From NCBI RefSeq assembly GCF_000209165.1, contig NC_009068.1:2728001-2792000 (forward strand): a stretch of DNA of 64,000 nt. The letters are read 5' to 3'. This DNA comes from Scheffersomyces stipitis CBS 6054 (taxonomy: Eukaryota; Ascomycota; Pichiomycetes; Serinales; Debaryomycetaceae). The translations under genes were made by a program, and so were the position numbers. Each line of letters begins with the position of its first letter. Position 1 is the first letter of the stretch. A model generated the notes under the pieces. It was not told where the DNA came from. It was given only the letters and a program-made list of their open reading frames with translations, and did not search any database. This document shows, piece after piece, positions 1 through 10,618 of this stretch.

Positions 1-1693
1 ACTTTATTTCTCCAGTGTCTCACATCACTATTTCACTTTAGAAGATCTTAAGCCGTCTAACGGCACTTTAGCCAAGCCGGACGCAACATCTACAACGACA
101 TGAGATATAAAAATACATGAAACAACGTATCTGAGTCTTTCTTCGGTTCTAGTTCTAGAATAGGATGAAAAAATCGAGTGAAAATCTCCCATCAGCTATG
201 CAGACTACATCTTCTCACACCTCCCCTACCAGAAAGATTTATAATTTACAGTACGAATCATTTTATTAGTTGGCGGTGGCAGTCCTAGAGTACTCCCGAG
301 CTATCTTGGAATTGGAATACTCTACTTTCTGAGACTACGTTACAATTTAAAGACTTCCTAAGAGGAGCCAAATAGTTGTTCTTAGACTTTGTTTTCTACC
401 TCCCAGACAGTATAGAGTAAATTCATTGTGTGCGAGCGTAAAAATCTAACTAAAAATCGACTAAAAGATTCTTTAGCAAGTAAACTATTTCAGGTTAAAT
501 GAATCAGCCCCAATCCAAGTAGTAAGGCTTGCTTTTCGTAGCTATTCTATATCTTTGGCAACATTAGCAGATAGGGGAGGTGCGAAAAGTGGACGTGCCG
601 TACATTAAAGGGAGTATCCACATGTGTCTTCACAAATTGTAGCCGTTTACTTGATTAAAGACGTAATTAATCTAGAAGAGCCGAGAAAATCTACCACTTG
701 TCGGTTTTACAATTAGAAAATTGGAAAATTGTCTAGACCATTTCAAATCACAAAGTCAGTTAACGAAGAGCTTCAAGGAAAAGAAAAGAGTAAATTAAAT
801 GTGTACACTACTAGTCCTTCATAATACAATTTACACTACTTAATAATTGTCTTTAGTGGGCTATACACCCCTTATTTCACCACCTGACAGGATATTAATT
901 ACTTGTCAAGCAGATGAAGTATTTCATAGCCGACCGGTTTAATCGTGCAATAAGCAAATCTATTTGTGCACGATAATAACAATGCCGATGGGCATTTGGA
1001 CGTTTTTCACCAACCGTAAGGAGCTTCTAGACTGTTTCCAGTGATGGAAGAAAGGTGAAAAAAAGAGCCATCTGATCTCGACTATTGTTTCTTCGTTACT
1101 GTGAAATTCAACAGGGAGTTATTGAACTCAAATACACAAATAGGAGTAGAGATCAACACTTATTAATCTGACATTTAATAGGGTTTATAGCGAGAAAAAT
1201 TTATTGCTCTCAGCACTAATTGGCACAAATGTGGGATATTCTTTTCAAGCCCATTTAACATCTGCAGCGAATTTATACTAAACGGGAAATGATACTACTG
1301 GATTTTCAGATCTCTGATCTTTGTACTTCTTGCATTTAGTCAAACTACTGTATATGAATTTTCACAATTTTTTATGTGCAAAGTTTTCATGCCTTCACTT
1401 CTAGACCTTTGCAACTGCCTTGTGATAAAACTAATAAAGGAGGAGCCTAAACTAAGTGGCAAGTTTGATCGCCGACAGCAGTTTAGGAATTAATATTTAA
1501 ACCTAGGAATCCCCTCCCTTTTGTACTGTAGTCTTTTCTAAGATGGTTAACCGACACATTCATTCATTACTATACCCATAGCAGCCCGAGTTAAGCACCT
1601 CCGCTCTCTCTCTCTCTATCTAGTCATTCTTTACATACCTTATCAGGTTCACATTCTTTACTTAGTCGATTCACTAACATTCCTTACTTAAAT
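1..1693. other. long gene-free region upstream of SUN-family gene
   Basis: No open frame of 60 codons or more is present on either strand, and I see no tRNA, rRNA or recognisable gene relic. The last 100 bases hold a CT-dinucleotide run (about 1601-1618) that could belong to the promoter or leader of the SUN-family gene. At about 1.7 kb this is one of the longest empty stretches in the window. It may be a long regulatory region for the cell-wall gene, or 3' and 5' flanks of a gene lying outside the window. Confidence 0.6.
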
Positions 1694-2566
1694 ATGTTGT
1701 TCTCCAACTTTGCAATTCTCACTTCTGTCGCTCTTTCTGCAGTTTCTGCTTTACCTTTACAAAAGAGAGGTGCTTCAACTTGTTCATTCCCTACTGATGC
1801 CGGCCTTGTTTCCATCACACCAGACTCGCTCAACGCCGGATGGGCCATGAGTCCCGACCAAGCCTGTACTCCAGGTAAATACTGTCCTTACGCCTGTCCT
1901 CCAGGCAAAGTTGCTGCTCAATGGGATCCTTCTTCCACCAGCTACACCTACCCTCAAAGTATGAACGGTGGTTTGTACTGTAACGCTGACGGTACCGTGT
2001 CCAAGCCTTTCTCTGACAGAGACTACTGTGTTGACAGTACCGGTTCTGTCGAAGTTAACAACAAAGCTTCTGCCAATGTTGCCTTCTGCCAAACTGTTTT
2101 GCCAGGTAACGAAGCCATGTTGATTCCTACCAACATTAAGGACGGCAAAACTAAGGCTATTGCTGTTCCAGGTTCAAACTATTGGGCTCAAACGTCCGCT
2201 CATTTCTACGTTAATGCCCCTGGTGTTTCCACCACCGATGGTTGTGTTTGGGGTTCCAAAGAAAAGCCAGAAGGTAACTGGGCTCCTTATGTTGCTGGTA
2301 CAAACACCGACAGCACTGGTTTGACCTACGTTAAGCTTGGCTGGAACCCTATCTACGTTGAAGACTTCAACGGCAAACAACCAAACTTCGGTCTCAGAGT
2401 CACTTGTGACAATGCTGCCGACTGTGTTGGCTCCTGTGAAATTGACCCATCCAAGGATGCCTTTAACACTATTACCGGATCCTCTGCTACCACAGCAGGT
2501 GGTTCCTTCTGTGTTGTCACTGTTAAGAACAATGCTTCTGCCAAGATTGAAGTCTTTGAAGTTTAA
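1694..2566 (+). CDS. SUN-family secreted cell-wall protein (GH132-like)
   Basis: The 290-residue product starts with a hydrophobic signal peptide (about residues 1-19) followed by a Kex2-type KR site at 24-25, so it is predicted to be secreted and processed. The rest is the cysteine-rich SUN domain shared by Sim1, Uth1, Nca3 and Sun4: the block CPYACPPG lies at 64-71, followed by GLYCN, RDYC and the conserved GCVWG region. SUN proteins act in the cell wall during growth and septation, and a glucanase activity has been proposed for them. It lacks the long Ser/Thr-rich segment found between signal and domain in Sun4/Sim1, so it is a short, near-domain-only member. The exact paralogue cannot be assigned from sequence alone, hence no symbol. 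The upstream region is unusually long. Confidence 0.88.
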   Translation: MLFSNFAILTSVALSAVSALPLQKRGASTCSFPTDAGLVSITPDSLNAGWAMSPDQACTPGKYCPYACPPGKVAAQWDPSSTSYTYPQSMNGGLYCNADGTVSKPFSDRDYCVDSTGSVEVNNKASANVAFCQTVLPGNEAMLIPTNIKDGKTKAIAVPGSNYWAQTSAHFYVNAPGVSTTDGCVWGSKEKPEGNWAPYVAGTNTDSTGLTYVKLGWNPIYVEDFNGKQPNFGLRVTCDNAADCVGSCEIDPSKDAFNTITGSSATTAGGSFCVVTVKNNASAKIEVFEV

Positions 2567-2693
2567 GCATCTTAACTATGTAAACGCAGGTTTCGTTCGG
2601 GTTTTGGATTTAGATTGGATTAGTTTATAGAGTATATACATTTCGGTATTACAATTTCGTTCGTGAAAACTAAACTATTGTAAAAATATTGGG

Positions 2694-2730
2694 TGCAAAA
2701 TTCGCACTAAATTTTGCACTAAATTTTGCA
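2694..2730. repeat. short tandem repeat, GCACTAAATTTT x2
   Basis: Two perfect adjacent copies of GCACTAAATTTT lie at 2704-2715 and 2716-2727, with flanking GCAAAATTC and TTTTGCA continuing the pattern. They sit about 120-145 bases before the start codon of the DUF2235 gene, in its probable promoter. Confidence 0.55.
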
Positions 2731-2847
2731 ACCTCGAAAAAAAGAAAAACTATATTACGGCGTCAAGCTGCTTCTACTAGCTTACCAGATTTATCGTATT
2801 TTACCAAACCCTATATATACAAGAAAGGCAGATTACTGTTGTATATT

Positions 2848-4718
2848 ATGTTTTCTTCCAATTCAAGCAGTGGATCAGATCCCACTGTTCACTTCAATGG
2901 CCAGCAGTATTCTGTGGAAACCTTCAAAACTGCCTATGGCCAGAAACTGGTGTCACATGAGCCAATGAACTTGATTCTCTGTTTGGATGGAACCGAAAAC
3001 AGTTTTGGAACTTCGCCATTTACAAACGTTCTAAAGTTGTTTAGGATGTTGGAGAAGGACAATATGTCGCAACTTTGTTATTACCAACCTGGAATAGGCG
3101 TAGATTTTCTGCTAGAATCCACCACATTCCGAGAATCCAACTTCATCAGTTCCAATATAGCCAATATCTCAAGCAAGTTGGATTCAATATATGCTTTCAC
3201 CTTGGAACGACATGTGATAGCAGCTTATAATTTCTTGGGAAGATACTACAACCGTGGAGATCGAATCTATTTTTTTGGGTTTAGGTATGATTTTACCAAT
3301 ATCAAGAATCAGTGAACCAATACTAACTCCATCTCAGTAGAGGAAGCTTCTGTGCCAGGATATTGGCTGGTATGATTGAAAAAGTTGGACTTCTCAACTC
3401 AGGACTCCAGGATATGACTGCTATGGCCTGGAACCTCTACTGCAATTGGGAATTGGTTGGACAGCCTTCACAGGACGATCCTACACTAACTCTCATTCAA
3501 GAATTCAAGGAGGCTTTCTCTCGCAAAGATGTAACAGTCCACTTCATGGGACTCTGGGACACCATTAATTCTGTGGGGATTTTCAGAGACAAGTTATTCC
3601 CGTATACTACCAGTAGTGCTATTGTTAAGCATGTAAGACATGCTGTTAGTATTGACGAAAGAAGGGCCAAGTTTAAACAACTTCTTTTTGCTCCTTATAG
3701 CTACTACCCCTGCCTTTTTAGTTTGAACTGTACCAGTTGCGATGAAGAAGAAGAGGAGGCTCGTTCTCTTTTCACGTCTCATAACATGGATGCCGGTTCT
3801 TTCTTAGGGAGTTTGCTATTGGGAAATACCAAAGTCCACAGAGTCCCTTGTGATTCTGAAGATATCGTAGAACTATTCTTCCCAGGAAATCATGGTGATT
3901 GTGGAGGAGGCTGGCCCGTCGATTTAGATGGACAATATCTTTCTGATATTCCTTTGAGATGGATGCTTCTGCAAGCAATTAAGTTCGGTGTTATCTTCAA
4001 AACTAATGCTATCCACGAGTTCAACGACAAGCACCCAGTGTCTAAAAGTCTTCTCCTGTGTCATCACGATATACTCTCCCTCAAGAGAGAAAGACCTATC
4101 TGTCATTCTCAGAAATCCCCATTCAGAAATTATGGACTGGTTGAAGAACTGAATCAAAGGCGAAATGGAAAGCTTAACCAAAACCTGAACCAAAACCTGA
4201 AACAAAAGCGTACACAAGAGTTGACTCAGCATCTGAATCAGGGCAGATACCCAATTGATATTAACGTATCTTTTAGAAATGGCCTTCCAAGATCACCTGT
4301 CTGCAGATTTGATTCCAGAGGAGACGAATACCTCTACTATACTTTGTTCTGGTGGTTGATTGAGCTTCTTCCTATTGGATACAAGGTGGAGAATAAGGAG
4401 GGCCAATGGAGAAATGTCTATGTACCCAATTTAGGAAGACCTCGTAAGATTCCAAGGAACAGTTCTTTTCATTGGAGCGTTTTCTACCGAATGCACTATG
4501 TCAAAGACTACTGCCCTTCTAATATCCCTTTGGACTTGATAGGTCCGAAATATTTAGAGCTGATTGACGACTTCAAAAAGTGCTATAAAGGTATCGATGT
4601 TGAAGAGTATGCCCGGAAGTTGACGGCTGAAGAAATCAAAAACGACTGGAAGAATAAGATCTGGAGAATCATCCCTGATGAACTTCAGTTGCTCTTGGAG
4701 AAGGATCCCCTTCTCTGA
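2848..4718 (+). CDS. DUF2235 alpha/beta-hydrolase, two exons
   Basis: Read as join(2848..3284, 3338..4718), this encodes 605 residues. Exon 1 carries the opening strand of a DUF2235 domain (LILCLDGTENS). Splicing creates FFGFSRGSF, with the GxSxG nucleophile elbow at residues 144-148 and Ser146 as the predicted nucleophile; this continues into CARILAGMIEKVGLL, a DUF2235 signature. DUF2235 includes fungal proteins of unknown role and the catalytic domain of bacterial Tle1-type phospholipases, so a lipase or esterase is plausible but the substrate is unknown. The C-terminal half has a Q/N/L-rich repeated patch (about 4170-4215). The two halves look like separate open frames; the intron joins them in phase. 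The frame is open upstream of 2848, but 2848 is the first ATG. Confidence 0.85.
3285..3337 (+). other. intron in DUF2235 gene (53 nt)
   Basis: The donor is GTATGA at 3285, the branch point TACTAAC at 3321-3327, and the acceptor CAG ends at 3337. Removing it joins AG with T to give the serine codon of the GxSxG motif and restores the family consensus on both sides. Confidence 0.92.
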
Positions 4719-4958
4719 ATTCAGTTCTAATGCAGTATATTAATGAATATACAAAGTCAAGTATAAATAATAACTATAAAAATGTAACTATATTGAGTAT
4801 ATAATTGAATGAATATGAAGGTGTGTGAATGGAATTTGATGATGGGTTATTAGGTGAAAACGGAATATGTTTATACATGGAAATCTTTCACTTCCCTATT
4901 CCTTTTATATTGACAAGTAGTGTCAATGTCTTTTCATGGCTTACATTGTCATGGCTAC

Positions 4959-6108
4959 TTAACCAACCAACAAGGTTTCTTCATCGGAGAACTCGTATTG
5001 TGGGATTTCCAAGTTCAATGGAGCTGGACCTCTTCTGATTCTGCCGGAGATATCGTAATGGGAACCGTGACAAGGACAGAACCAACCTCCGAAATCACCA
5101 GCTTCACCGATAGGAACACATCCCAAATGGGTACAGATACCCAACATGACCAACCATTCAGGCTTCTTGACACGGTCAATGTCGTTCTGTGGGTCTCTCA
5201 AGGTTTTGATGTCAACCTGGTTGGCTTCGTCGATTTCATCAGCAGTTCTGTGTCTGATGAAAACAGGCTTACCTTGCCATTTGATGATGACGTTCTTACC
5301 TTCTGGGATAGCTCCCAACTTGACTTCGACCTTAGCCATAGCCAAAACATCAGCAGAGGCAGCGATGGACGAAAGGAATGCTTCCACAGTGGACTTGGCA
5401 CCAGCAGCAGACAACAAACCCATGGAACCAACCATGAAATAGGTGAAGTTCTTGGTAGAGGCTTCCGATTTGTTGTTCAAGTAGGTGGAGAAATCTGGAT
5501 GTTGGTAGTTAGACAACACCGAGGTGGACGAGGACAAAGCTCTAACGGAACCTAAACTGTTAGTATTTATTCATCAGACAGTTGATAGACATGATATGTG
5601 AAGACATTAGAGGATACGATGATACAACGGTATATTGAAATGGTGTAGTGATAATAGTGTTTTGCAATAGTGTGACGATATGATGATGATATGATGATGA
5701 TGATATAGAATAATGGTTTGGTATGCCGATACAAAAAGCCATTCAATTGTAAAGAATATCATTTGCGATCTCAATTACTGGTCAAGCTCTGGATGACTCT
5801 GTCAATACTGAAGATACTAGGACGATCAGATTCATGGTAAACACTACATTCTTGGTTTCTCTGGTGGTATCTTTTCGACATTCTATGACATTCAATCTGG
5901 CATTCATTGTAGTATCCATTCAAAAATCTCTGATTTCAATCACGTCATGTTTGTTTTGGTCTTGTTCCTTCTCTTTCTATATTCGTCTTCTCATGTCTAC
6001 ATTTATCAATCGAACAACTCGTTATCAAAACAATTAGTTCTTCAAAATTCACGACTTACCCTTCAATCCCAAACCACTTCTCAACGATCTGAATGCAAGC
6101 GAAGACAT
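4959..6108 (-). CDS. RIP1: Rieske iron-sulfur protein of complex III, two exons
   Basis: Read as complement(join(4959..5551, 6060..6108)), this gives 213 residues, close to the 215 of S. cerevisiae. Exon 1 supplies 16 codons and one base of an Arg/Ser/Leu-rich mitochondrial presequence beginning [12 protein letters not shown]. Exon 2 carries the membrane anchor (about residues 51-70) and the Rieske domain. The [2Fe-2S] ligands are Cys156 and His158 (CTHLGC) and Cys175 and His178 (CPCHGSH), with Cys161 and Cys177 forming the usual disulfide. The protein carries electrons from ubiquinol to cytochrome c1 in the inner mitochondrial membrane. Without exon 1 the long frame lacks a real start. Upstream CCAAT boxes fit respiratory control by the Hap complex. 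Confidence 0.96.
5552..6059 (-). other. RIP1: intron in RIP1 (508 nt)
   Basis: On the minus strand the donor is GTAAGT beginning at 6059, the branch point is TACTAAC (5565-5559), and the acceptor TTTAG ends at 5552. It splits a glycine codon (G/GT). The interior holds an ATG-rich microsatellite (about 5675-5708). A nearer AG at the branch point (5557) is too close to be a likely acceptor. Confidence 0.93.
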
Positions 6109-6759
6109 CTTTTTACTATACTGGTGTCAATGTGATACTGGCAACTAGCAGACTCTGGTGTTTTATGACAAGAGTGGGTTTTTGAAATTTTTCCACCTAC
6201 TGGTGATTCTGGACTGTGTGCAGGCATTACCTTACCTCTAGAGCTATTGGCTTGTATATTATGGTTCTAGTGAGTGCGCATTGGATTTTCCGTTGTTTTT
6301 ATTGGTGGAAAGTAGTGTTCAGACGACATTGCGACATGGCTCGTTACCCGGCGCCAACGGAGACATTTTGCAACACCAGTAAGTAATATCCAGAGAAGAT
6401 AGCAAGAATGGAACAAATAGACTACTAAGATACTGGTGTTTTTTGCTTCTATTAAGCTGCATGGATTTGACTCTGTACAATTGACTTCTATTCAGAATTT
6501 TTTAGTTGTAGGTTTTGTTCCAATTAAAAGTACCATTGATACTTGCTATATGAAGACCTTTTTATTTGGGTGCAAAATGCAATTTACATGAGTCTACCAT
6601 AGCCACCAAGAGCACAAATCATAATCTTATACAACCTCAAGCATTGCCATTTTATGAATCCTACGTCTTTCCCAGTGTCTTCTTTCTTTACATTTCCTTC
6701 ATGAAATAAAACTTTATATTCCCAGCTATACGTTATTTCATTTTCCTTATACCTAAATC
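6109..6759. other. RIP1 promoter / HUL4 3' flank
   Basis: No gene is visible. The half nearest RIP1 carries CCAAT boxes, a Reb1-like site and CGACAT motifs, listed separately. A GGGTGCAAAA motif, seen in three other intergenic places, lies at 6568-6577. The remaining AT-rich bases up to 6759 probably form the 3' end of HUL4. Confidence 0.6.
6246..6350 (-). promoter_or_regulatory. RIP1: RIP1 promoter: three CCAAT boxes and a Reb1-like site
   Basis: Read on the RIP1 strand, CCAAT occurs at 6250-6246, 6284-6280 and 6305-6301, about 138-197 bases before the ATG. The last one lies in ACCAATAA, a full match to the Hap2/3/4/5 consensus, and Hap control of respiratory genes is established in yeasts. 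CGGGTAA (6350-6344) matches the Reb1 consensus. Two CGACAT motifs lie between (6324-6337). Confidence 0.6.
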
Positions 6760-9612
6760 CTATTTTAACCCAAACCCTGCGCTCTCATTGACCGCTGTAA
6801 CAAGTTTGTCGACCAACTTTTCCTTAGAACTATAATTATATAAGCCTAACTCGTTGAAACACGTATGTGCAACAGGAAGTCTGTTGCTATCCTTACCCTG
6901 GCTACTGATTTTGAAGCTTAGGTTTTGAATCCCTGTTGCAGGAACTCTATCGGAGCCGGTAACAAACATGAGTAGACGTTTCCGTTCCTGGGTGTTAATT
7001 TCGCACATGTACTCCCAGAACCATTGAACTACAGTTGAATCAGCACCATCATCCGGCGTTTTCCAACCAACGTATTTTGTCACTGATTTCAAGACGTCAA
7101 CATCTATACCACCTTCTTCACTTCCACATAGCAACAACTGAATCTCTTCTGGGAGGAAAAGAGAAAGTCCATTGCCACCAATAACATTCTTGAATCCACT
7201 GGAAAAAGCTGTTATTTGTTTCTTGATTCCTTCTTGCAAAAAGAACTGAGTGTATTTCTCAATATATGATTTACGAGTCTCAGCAGTGACAAATATTTTC
7301 CTACCATCCTTGATCAATTCAGCCGAATACGTCTTTCCAAATAAATCCTGATACGAAACTTCAAAAGTGAGATCCAATGCCAATAGCTCTTCTGTTGAGT
7401 ATTTCTTGAGCTTCATCAAATTACCATACGACACAGGAAACAACTGCTTGTAATCATCCAAGCCAACAGGCTTATCGAGAAGAATCTTGTAGAGTGCCAT
7501 TGGGAAGTGAAGATCTAAAATAGTGGAATTATAAATGGCTAAACCCAATACAGCACCTAGCAAATAGTACATTTCAAAGTTTTCTATGGGCACTAGATTG
7601 AACCACAAGTAGTTGGAGTCTTCAATATTGTAAACCATCCCTGCCTGTGGATTGAACAATGCTCTGGTCAAAAGTAAGAACCATTCCTTTTTCAACCCAC
7701 CTACATCCACACCAGGTTCATTTACGAACTGAACTCGCAAACTTTTCTTGAGGTTATTGCTGTTGTTCTTGATAGCGGAAATCGAATCTTGCACGATGTT
7801 TTCTCTTCTGACTTTAACCTTGAAGTAAATATCAAGGGCAACACGTTTGTCCAAGGAGTTGATAAAGGCTTCTTCTGCTTTCCGTTCCATCTGCCTTCGA
7901 GCTTCGTACTCCAAAATTGAGATTTTACCTCCCAAAGTAATCAAAAATGGGTATTGACAAAAGTAGTATGAAGCATTTTCATGAAGTGTACTGCCACGTG
8001 TACTTCCATTAATATAATCTATAACCTGTTGCAAGTCATTCTCACCTGAAGAGGAGTTGAATTTCGATTTCTTATTGGTCTGCCATGAATCAAAGTCCAA
8101 TTTGATATTGACAAAGTCTACCAAAGAGTTGTAGAACGAAGCTATAGAAACCTTTTCTACTCTGTAAGTATTTGCACATAGATAGAAAGACAACAGGATT
8201 GCAGCCGTCTTAATATGCCAATCATTTCCATACTGGTATATCTTGATCTTTGCTTCTTGCAGCTGATTCTTTTTAGAATTTCTACGAGCTGGAAATGAGC
8301 CCAAATACGAAGTGGGTAATGCCAATTGATTTGTGAAATTTGGGGTTTCCTGGTTCATGGCATCGATTTCTTCTTTAATATGAACATTTTCAGAGTACTC
8401 ACGATCCGTGGGATGGCTATCTTCAGTCCGAGACCCGCTAGTGCTGGCATTATAGGCAGCAGTGGAAGACGTTCTTCTAAGCAAGTGCGGATTGTTTGCA
8501 ATATAGAAGTATTTCTTTAAATGGAAGGTGATATAGAGATTGAGAAGATCAACCTTTTTGGCGAATTCAGCAGTGGGAAGATTGGCGTACCAACTGGTTA
8601 TATAGTTGATGGCACCTACGGATTCTATGCAAGCCAAAATCCCTATACAACGCTTCAAGATATCATAGCATAATCCTTTAATTTCAGGCACATCTATCAT
8701 GGACTTAGCTTTAGAATCGTCTCCAGGAGATAGAAGCGATCTTGAAAGGAAGGGAATTTCCATCAAAATCAATACCCAGACATAGGAACTGGCATCGTTG
8801 CCTTTTGGAAATACATAGACTCTCTTTAGCAAGTGAGAAGCTCCTCTAAGGGCATTGTACAAAGGTCTTTTAGTAGGCAATTTCAGTAAGAGTAAGAAGG
8901 TATTGTGGATCTCTTCATAGTTGATCTTGGAAGTGTGGTAATGCTGATTTTGGCTAGATCTACGAGTTTTGAACGACTTCGATAAAATATGATAGTTTTT
9001 GAATGCATCGTATAGGTAATCAGACAATGGTTCGAACACTTCGTGAATTGACTTATCCAGGGACTGGTTCAAGTATTTCAAGCATTTCTCTACTTGCTTT
9101 TTTACGTAATCGTACGAAATTATGTGAACAGCTTCATTGCTGCCTTCTGCAGAATTTTCGGGAGCTACAGCGAGAATGTTGGTAGTGTTACAGACTGAAC
9201 ATCTGAACTTAGAAGCTTTTGTAGGGTATGTGAGAAGAGTTCCACAGCAATAACATCCGCTTACAGAAGTAGGAATGGAATCTGAGGTGGCCGCAGAATT
9301 TGAATTAGCACTTGTATTTGAGATTGAAGTTGAAGTAGTCGGAGCAACCAACTGCTCTACATTTGACTTAGTAGGAGAAGTGCTGACAGTATTTGAGTTC
9401 AGACCCTTAGGAGCTGAAGGGAGCTTGAGGAAATCCTTGATTCTCCAGGGAGTTGATCTTGGCTCAGAGGCAATTGTAGAAGAAATCTGGCTACTGTTGC
9501 TACTATTGGTGTTTTGCTCAGCATTGTTAATCTGGTTATGACTTTGATTATGATTTTGATTTCGAGGCAGGTTCTGGTTCTGAGCAACGACGCTACTTTT
9601 TCTTCGTAGCAT
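6760..9612 (-). CDS. HUL4: HECT-type E3 ubiquitin ligase, Hul4-like
   Basis: The 950-residue product has a low-complexity N/S/T-rich start, a zinc-ribbon-like cluster with Cys120, Cys122, Cys123, Cys138 and Cys141, and a HECT domain from about residue 620 to the end. The HECT opening reads FVNEPGVDVGGLKKEW, and the thioester cysteine is Cys918 in AHTCFNEL, 32 residues before the C-terminus. HECT ligases accept ubiquitin on this cysteine and pass it to substrates. An N-terminal Cys cluster plus C-terminal HECT at roughly this size matches Hul4 rather than Rsp5, Tom1, Ufd4 or Hul5. The long N/S/T-rich N-terminus is probably disordered. The start ATG at 9612 is the first in frame. Confidence 0.9.
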   Translation of the reverse strand: MLRRKSSVVAQNQNLPRNQNHNQSHNQINNAEQNTNSSNSSQISSTIASEPRSTPWRIKDFLKLPSAPKGLNSNTVSTSPTKSNVEQLVAPTTSTSISNTSANSNSAATSDSIPTSVSGCYCCGTLLTYPTKASKFRCSVCNTTNILAVAPENSAEGSNEAVHIISYDYVKKQVEKCLKYLNQSLDKSIHEVFEPLSDYLYDAFKNYHILSKSFKTRRSSQNQHYHTSKINYEEIHNTFLLLLKLPTKRPLYNALRGASHLLKRVYVFPKGNDASSYVWVLILMEIPFLSRSLLSPGDDSKAKSMIDVPEIKGLCYDILKRCIGILACIESVGAINYITSWYANLPTAEFAKKVDLLNLYITFHLKKYFYIANNPHLLRRTSSTAAYNASTSGSRTEDSHPTDREYSENVHIKEEIDAMNQETPNFTNQLALPTSYLGSFPARRNSKKNQLQEAKIKIYQYGNDWHIKTAAILLSFYLCANTYRVEKVSIASFYNSLVDFVNIKLDFDSWQTNKKSKFNSSSGENDLQQVIDYINGSTRGSTLHENASYYFCQYPFLITLGGKISILEYEARRQMERKAEEAFINSLDKRVALDIYFKVKVRRENIVQDSISAIKNNSNNLKKSLRVQFVNEPGVDVGGLKKEWFLLLTRALFNPQAGMVYNIEDSNYLWFNLVPIENFEMYYLLGAVLGLAIYNSTILDLHFPMALYKILLDKPVGLDDYKQLFPVSYGNLMKLKKYSTEELLALDLTFEVSYQDLFGKTYSAELIKDGRKIFVTAETRKSYIEKYTQFFLQEGIKKQITAFSSGFKNVIGGNGLSLFLPEEIQLLLCGSEEGGIDVDVLKSVTKYVGWKTPDDGADSTVVQWFWEYMCEINTQERKRLLMFVTGSDRVPATGIQNLSFKISSQGKDSNRLPVAHTCFNELGLYNYSSKEKLVDKLVTAVNESAGFGLK

Positions 9613-10618
9613 TGTGGCTGTTGAATATGAGGCGATTTGTCATAAAGTTGTCAAGACGTGAAGCTTTCCCGGTATCGAAATTGTACAAATAAAGTGAGAA
9701 TTAAATGAATCAAAAAAACTTTATAAGAGGATTCCTGAATTTTGCTTGGACTTCACGGGTTCAGAGGATTGATATTCAGCCAAGATTCACAACGATGAGC
9801 CCCTCCGGCTGCACCACTATAGAAATGCTTAAGATGATCTATCCAGGCTATGTTGCTGGTAGAATTGTGTAGATCTGAGATGCCACAAATAGAACTGATA
9901 CGCGAATGTTGCACACAAATTTTGATCCGGTTTTGGTTTCAGCCTTTTCCTTACAATTGCGATTGAACTTTCGCTATTCGTACAAAGAGTAAGATGTATA
10001 TACAAAGTGAATAAAGTAAAGGTATCCGTCATATATAGACCATGTAGATCTGCTTTTTCTTGAAATTCCTGCAACTATTTTAGGGAGATCCAGAGACATA
10101 ACCGCAAGAGATTAGATAGGGGCTCGGATTATCCCGAAAGAATCTATGAATGGTATTATACGGTTACTCAATCGTAAGGAAGACCGCTGGAGGTGTATTT
10201 ACTTATAGCCGTATACTGTAAGCTGTCAATTATACAAATATTGCTTCAGCATGGCTACAGCTTTGAATACTGCTCCTTTCAATTGTACGTCAATTTTCCA
10301 CACTAAAATTCTGAAATTCTTCTACCTCAAGCATTTACTTCTCCTATAGACACAAACTCTATGATAGAAGCCATACTCATAACAGCTATCGCCCTCCAAT
10401 GATCACCAAATCGACAGTAGCCAGTATTCCCTTTTCCAAAAGTTATCATTTGCACCCATTACATAAGCTCTGATTTTTCACTGCACGCACACTTTAGTTA
10501 TATTTGCAACTAGATTTCAACTTCCGGTTCTTCTTCTTCTTCTTCTTCTTTCTCTCTTCTCATTTGCAATCTTCTGTCCTATATCGTACAATCGACTTCA
10601 CATTGAGGTCAGTCTATC
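9613..10618. other. divergent promoter region, HUL4 / DDB1-like gene
   Basis: About 1 kb separates two divergent starts. It holds a (TTC)n run of about eight units (10528-10551), a TTTGCACCC motif at 10449-10457, and no credible gene; an 81-codon minus-strand frame (9829-10074) has no recognisable features. Confidence 0.6.

Noticed and set aside
5557..5558. AG at the branch point as RIP1 acceptor
   Set aside because: It is only two bases after TACTAAC, too near for splicing; the TTTAG ending at 5552 keeps the frame and the family sequence.
9829..10074. 81-codon minus-strand frame in the HUL4 promoter
   Set aside because: No recognisable domain, and it lies within a divergent promoter.
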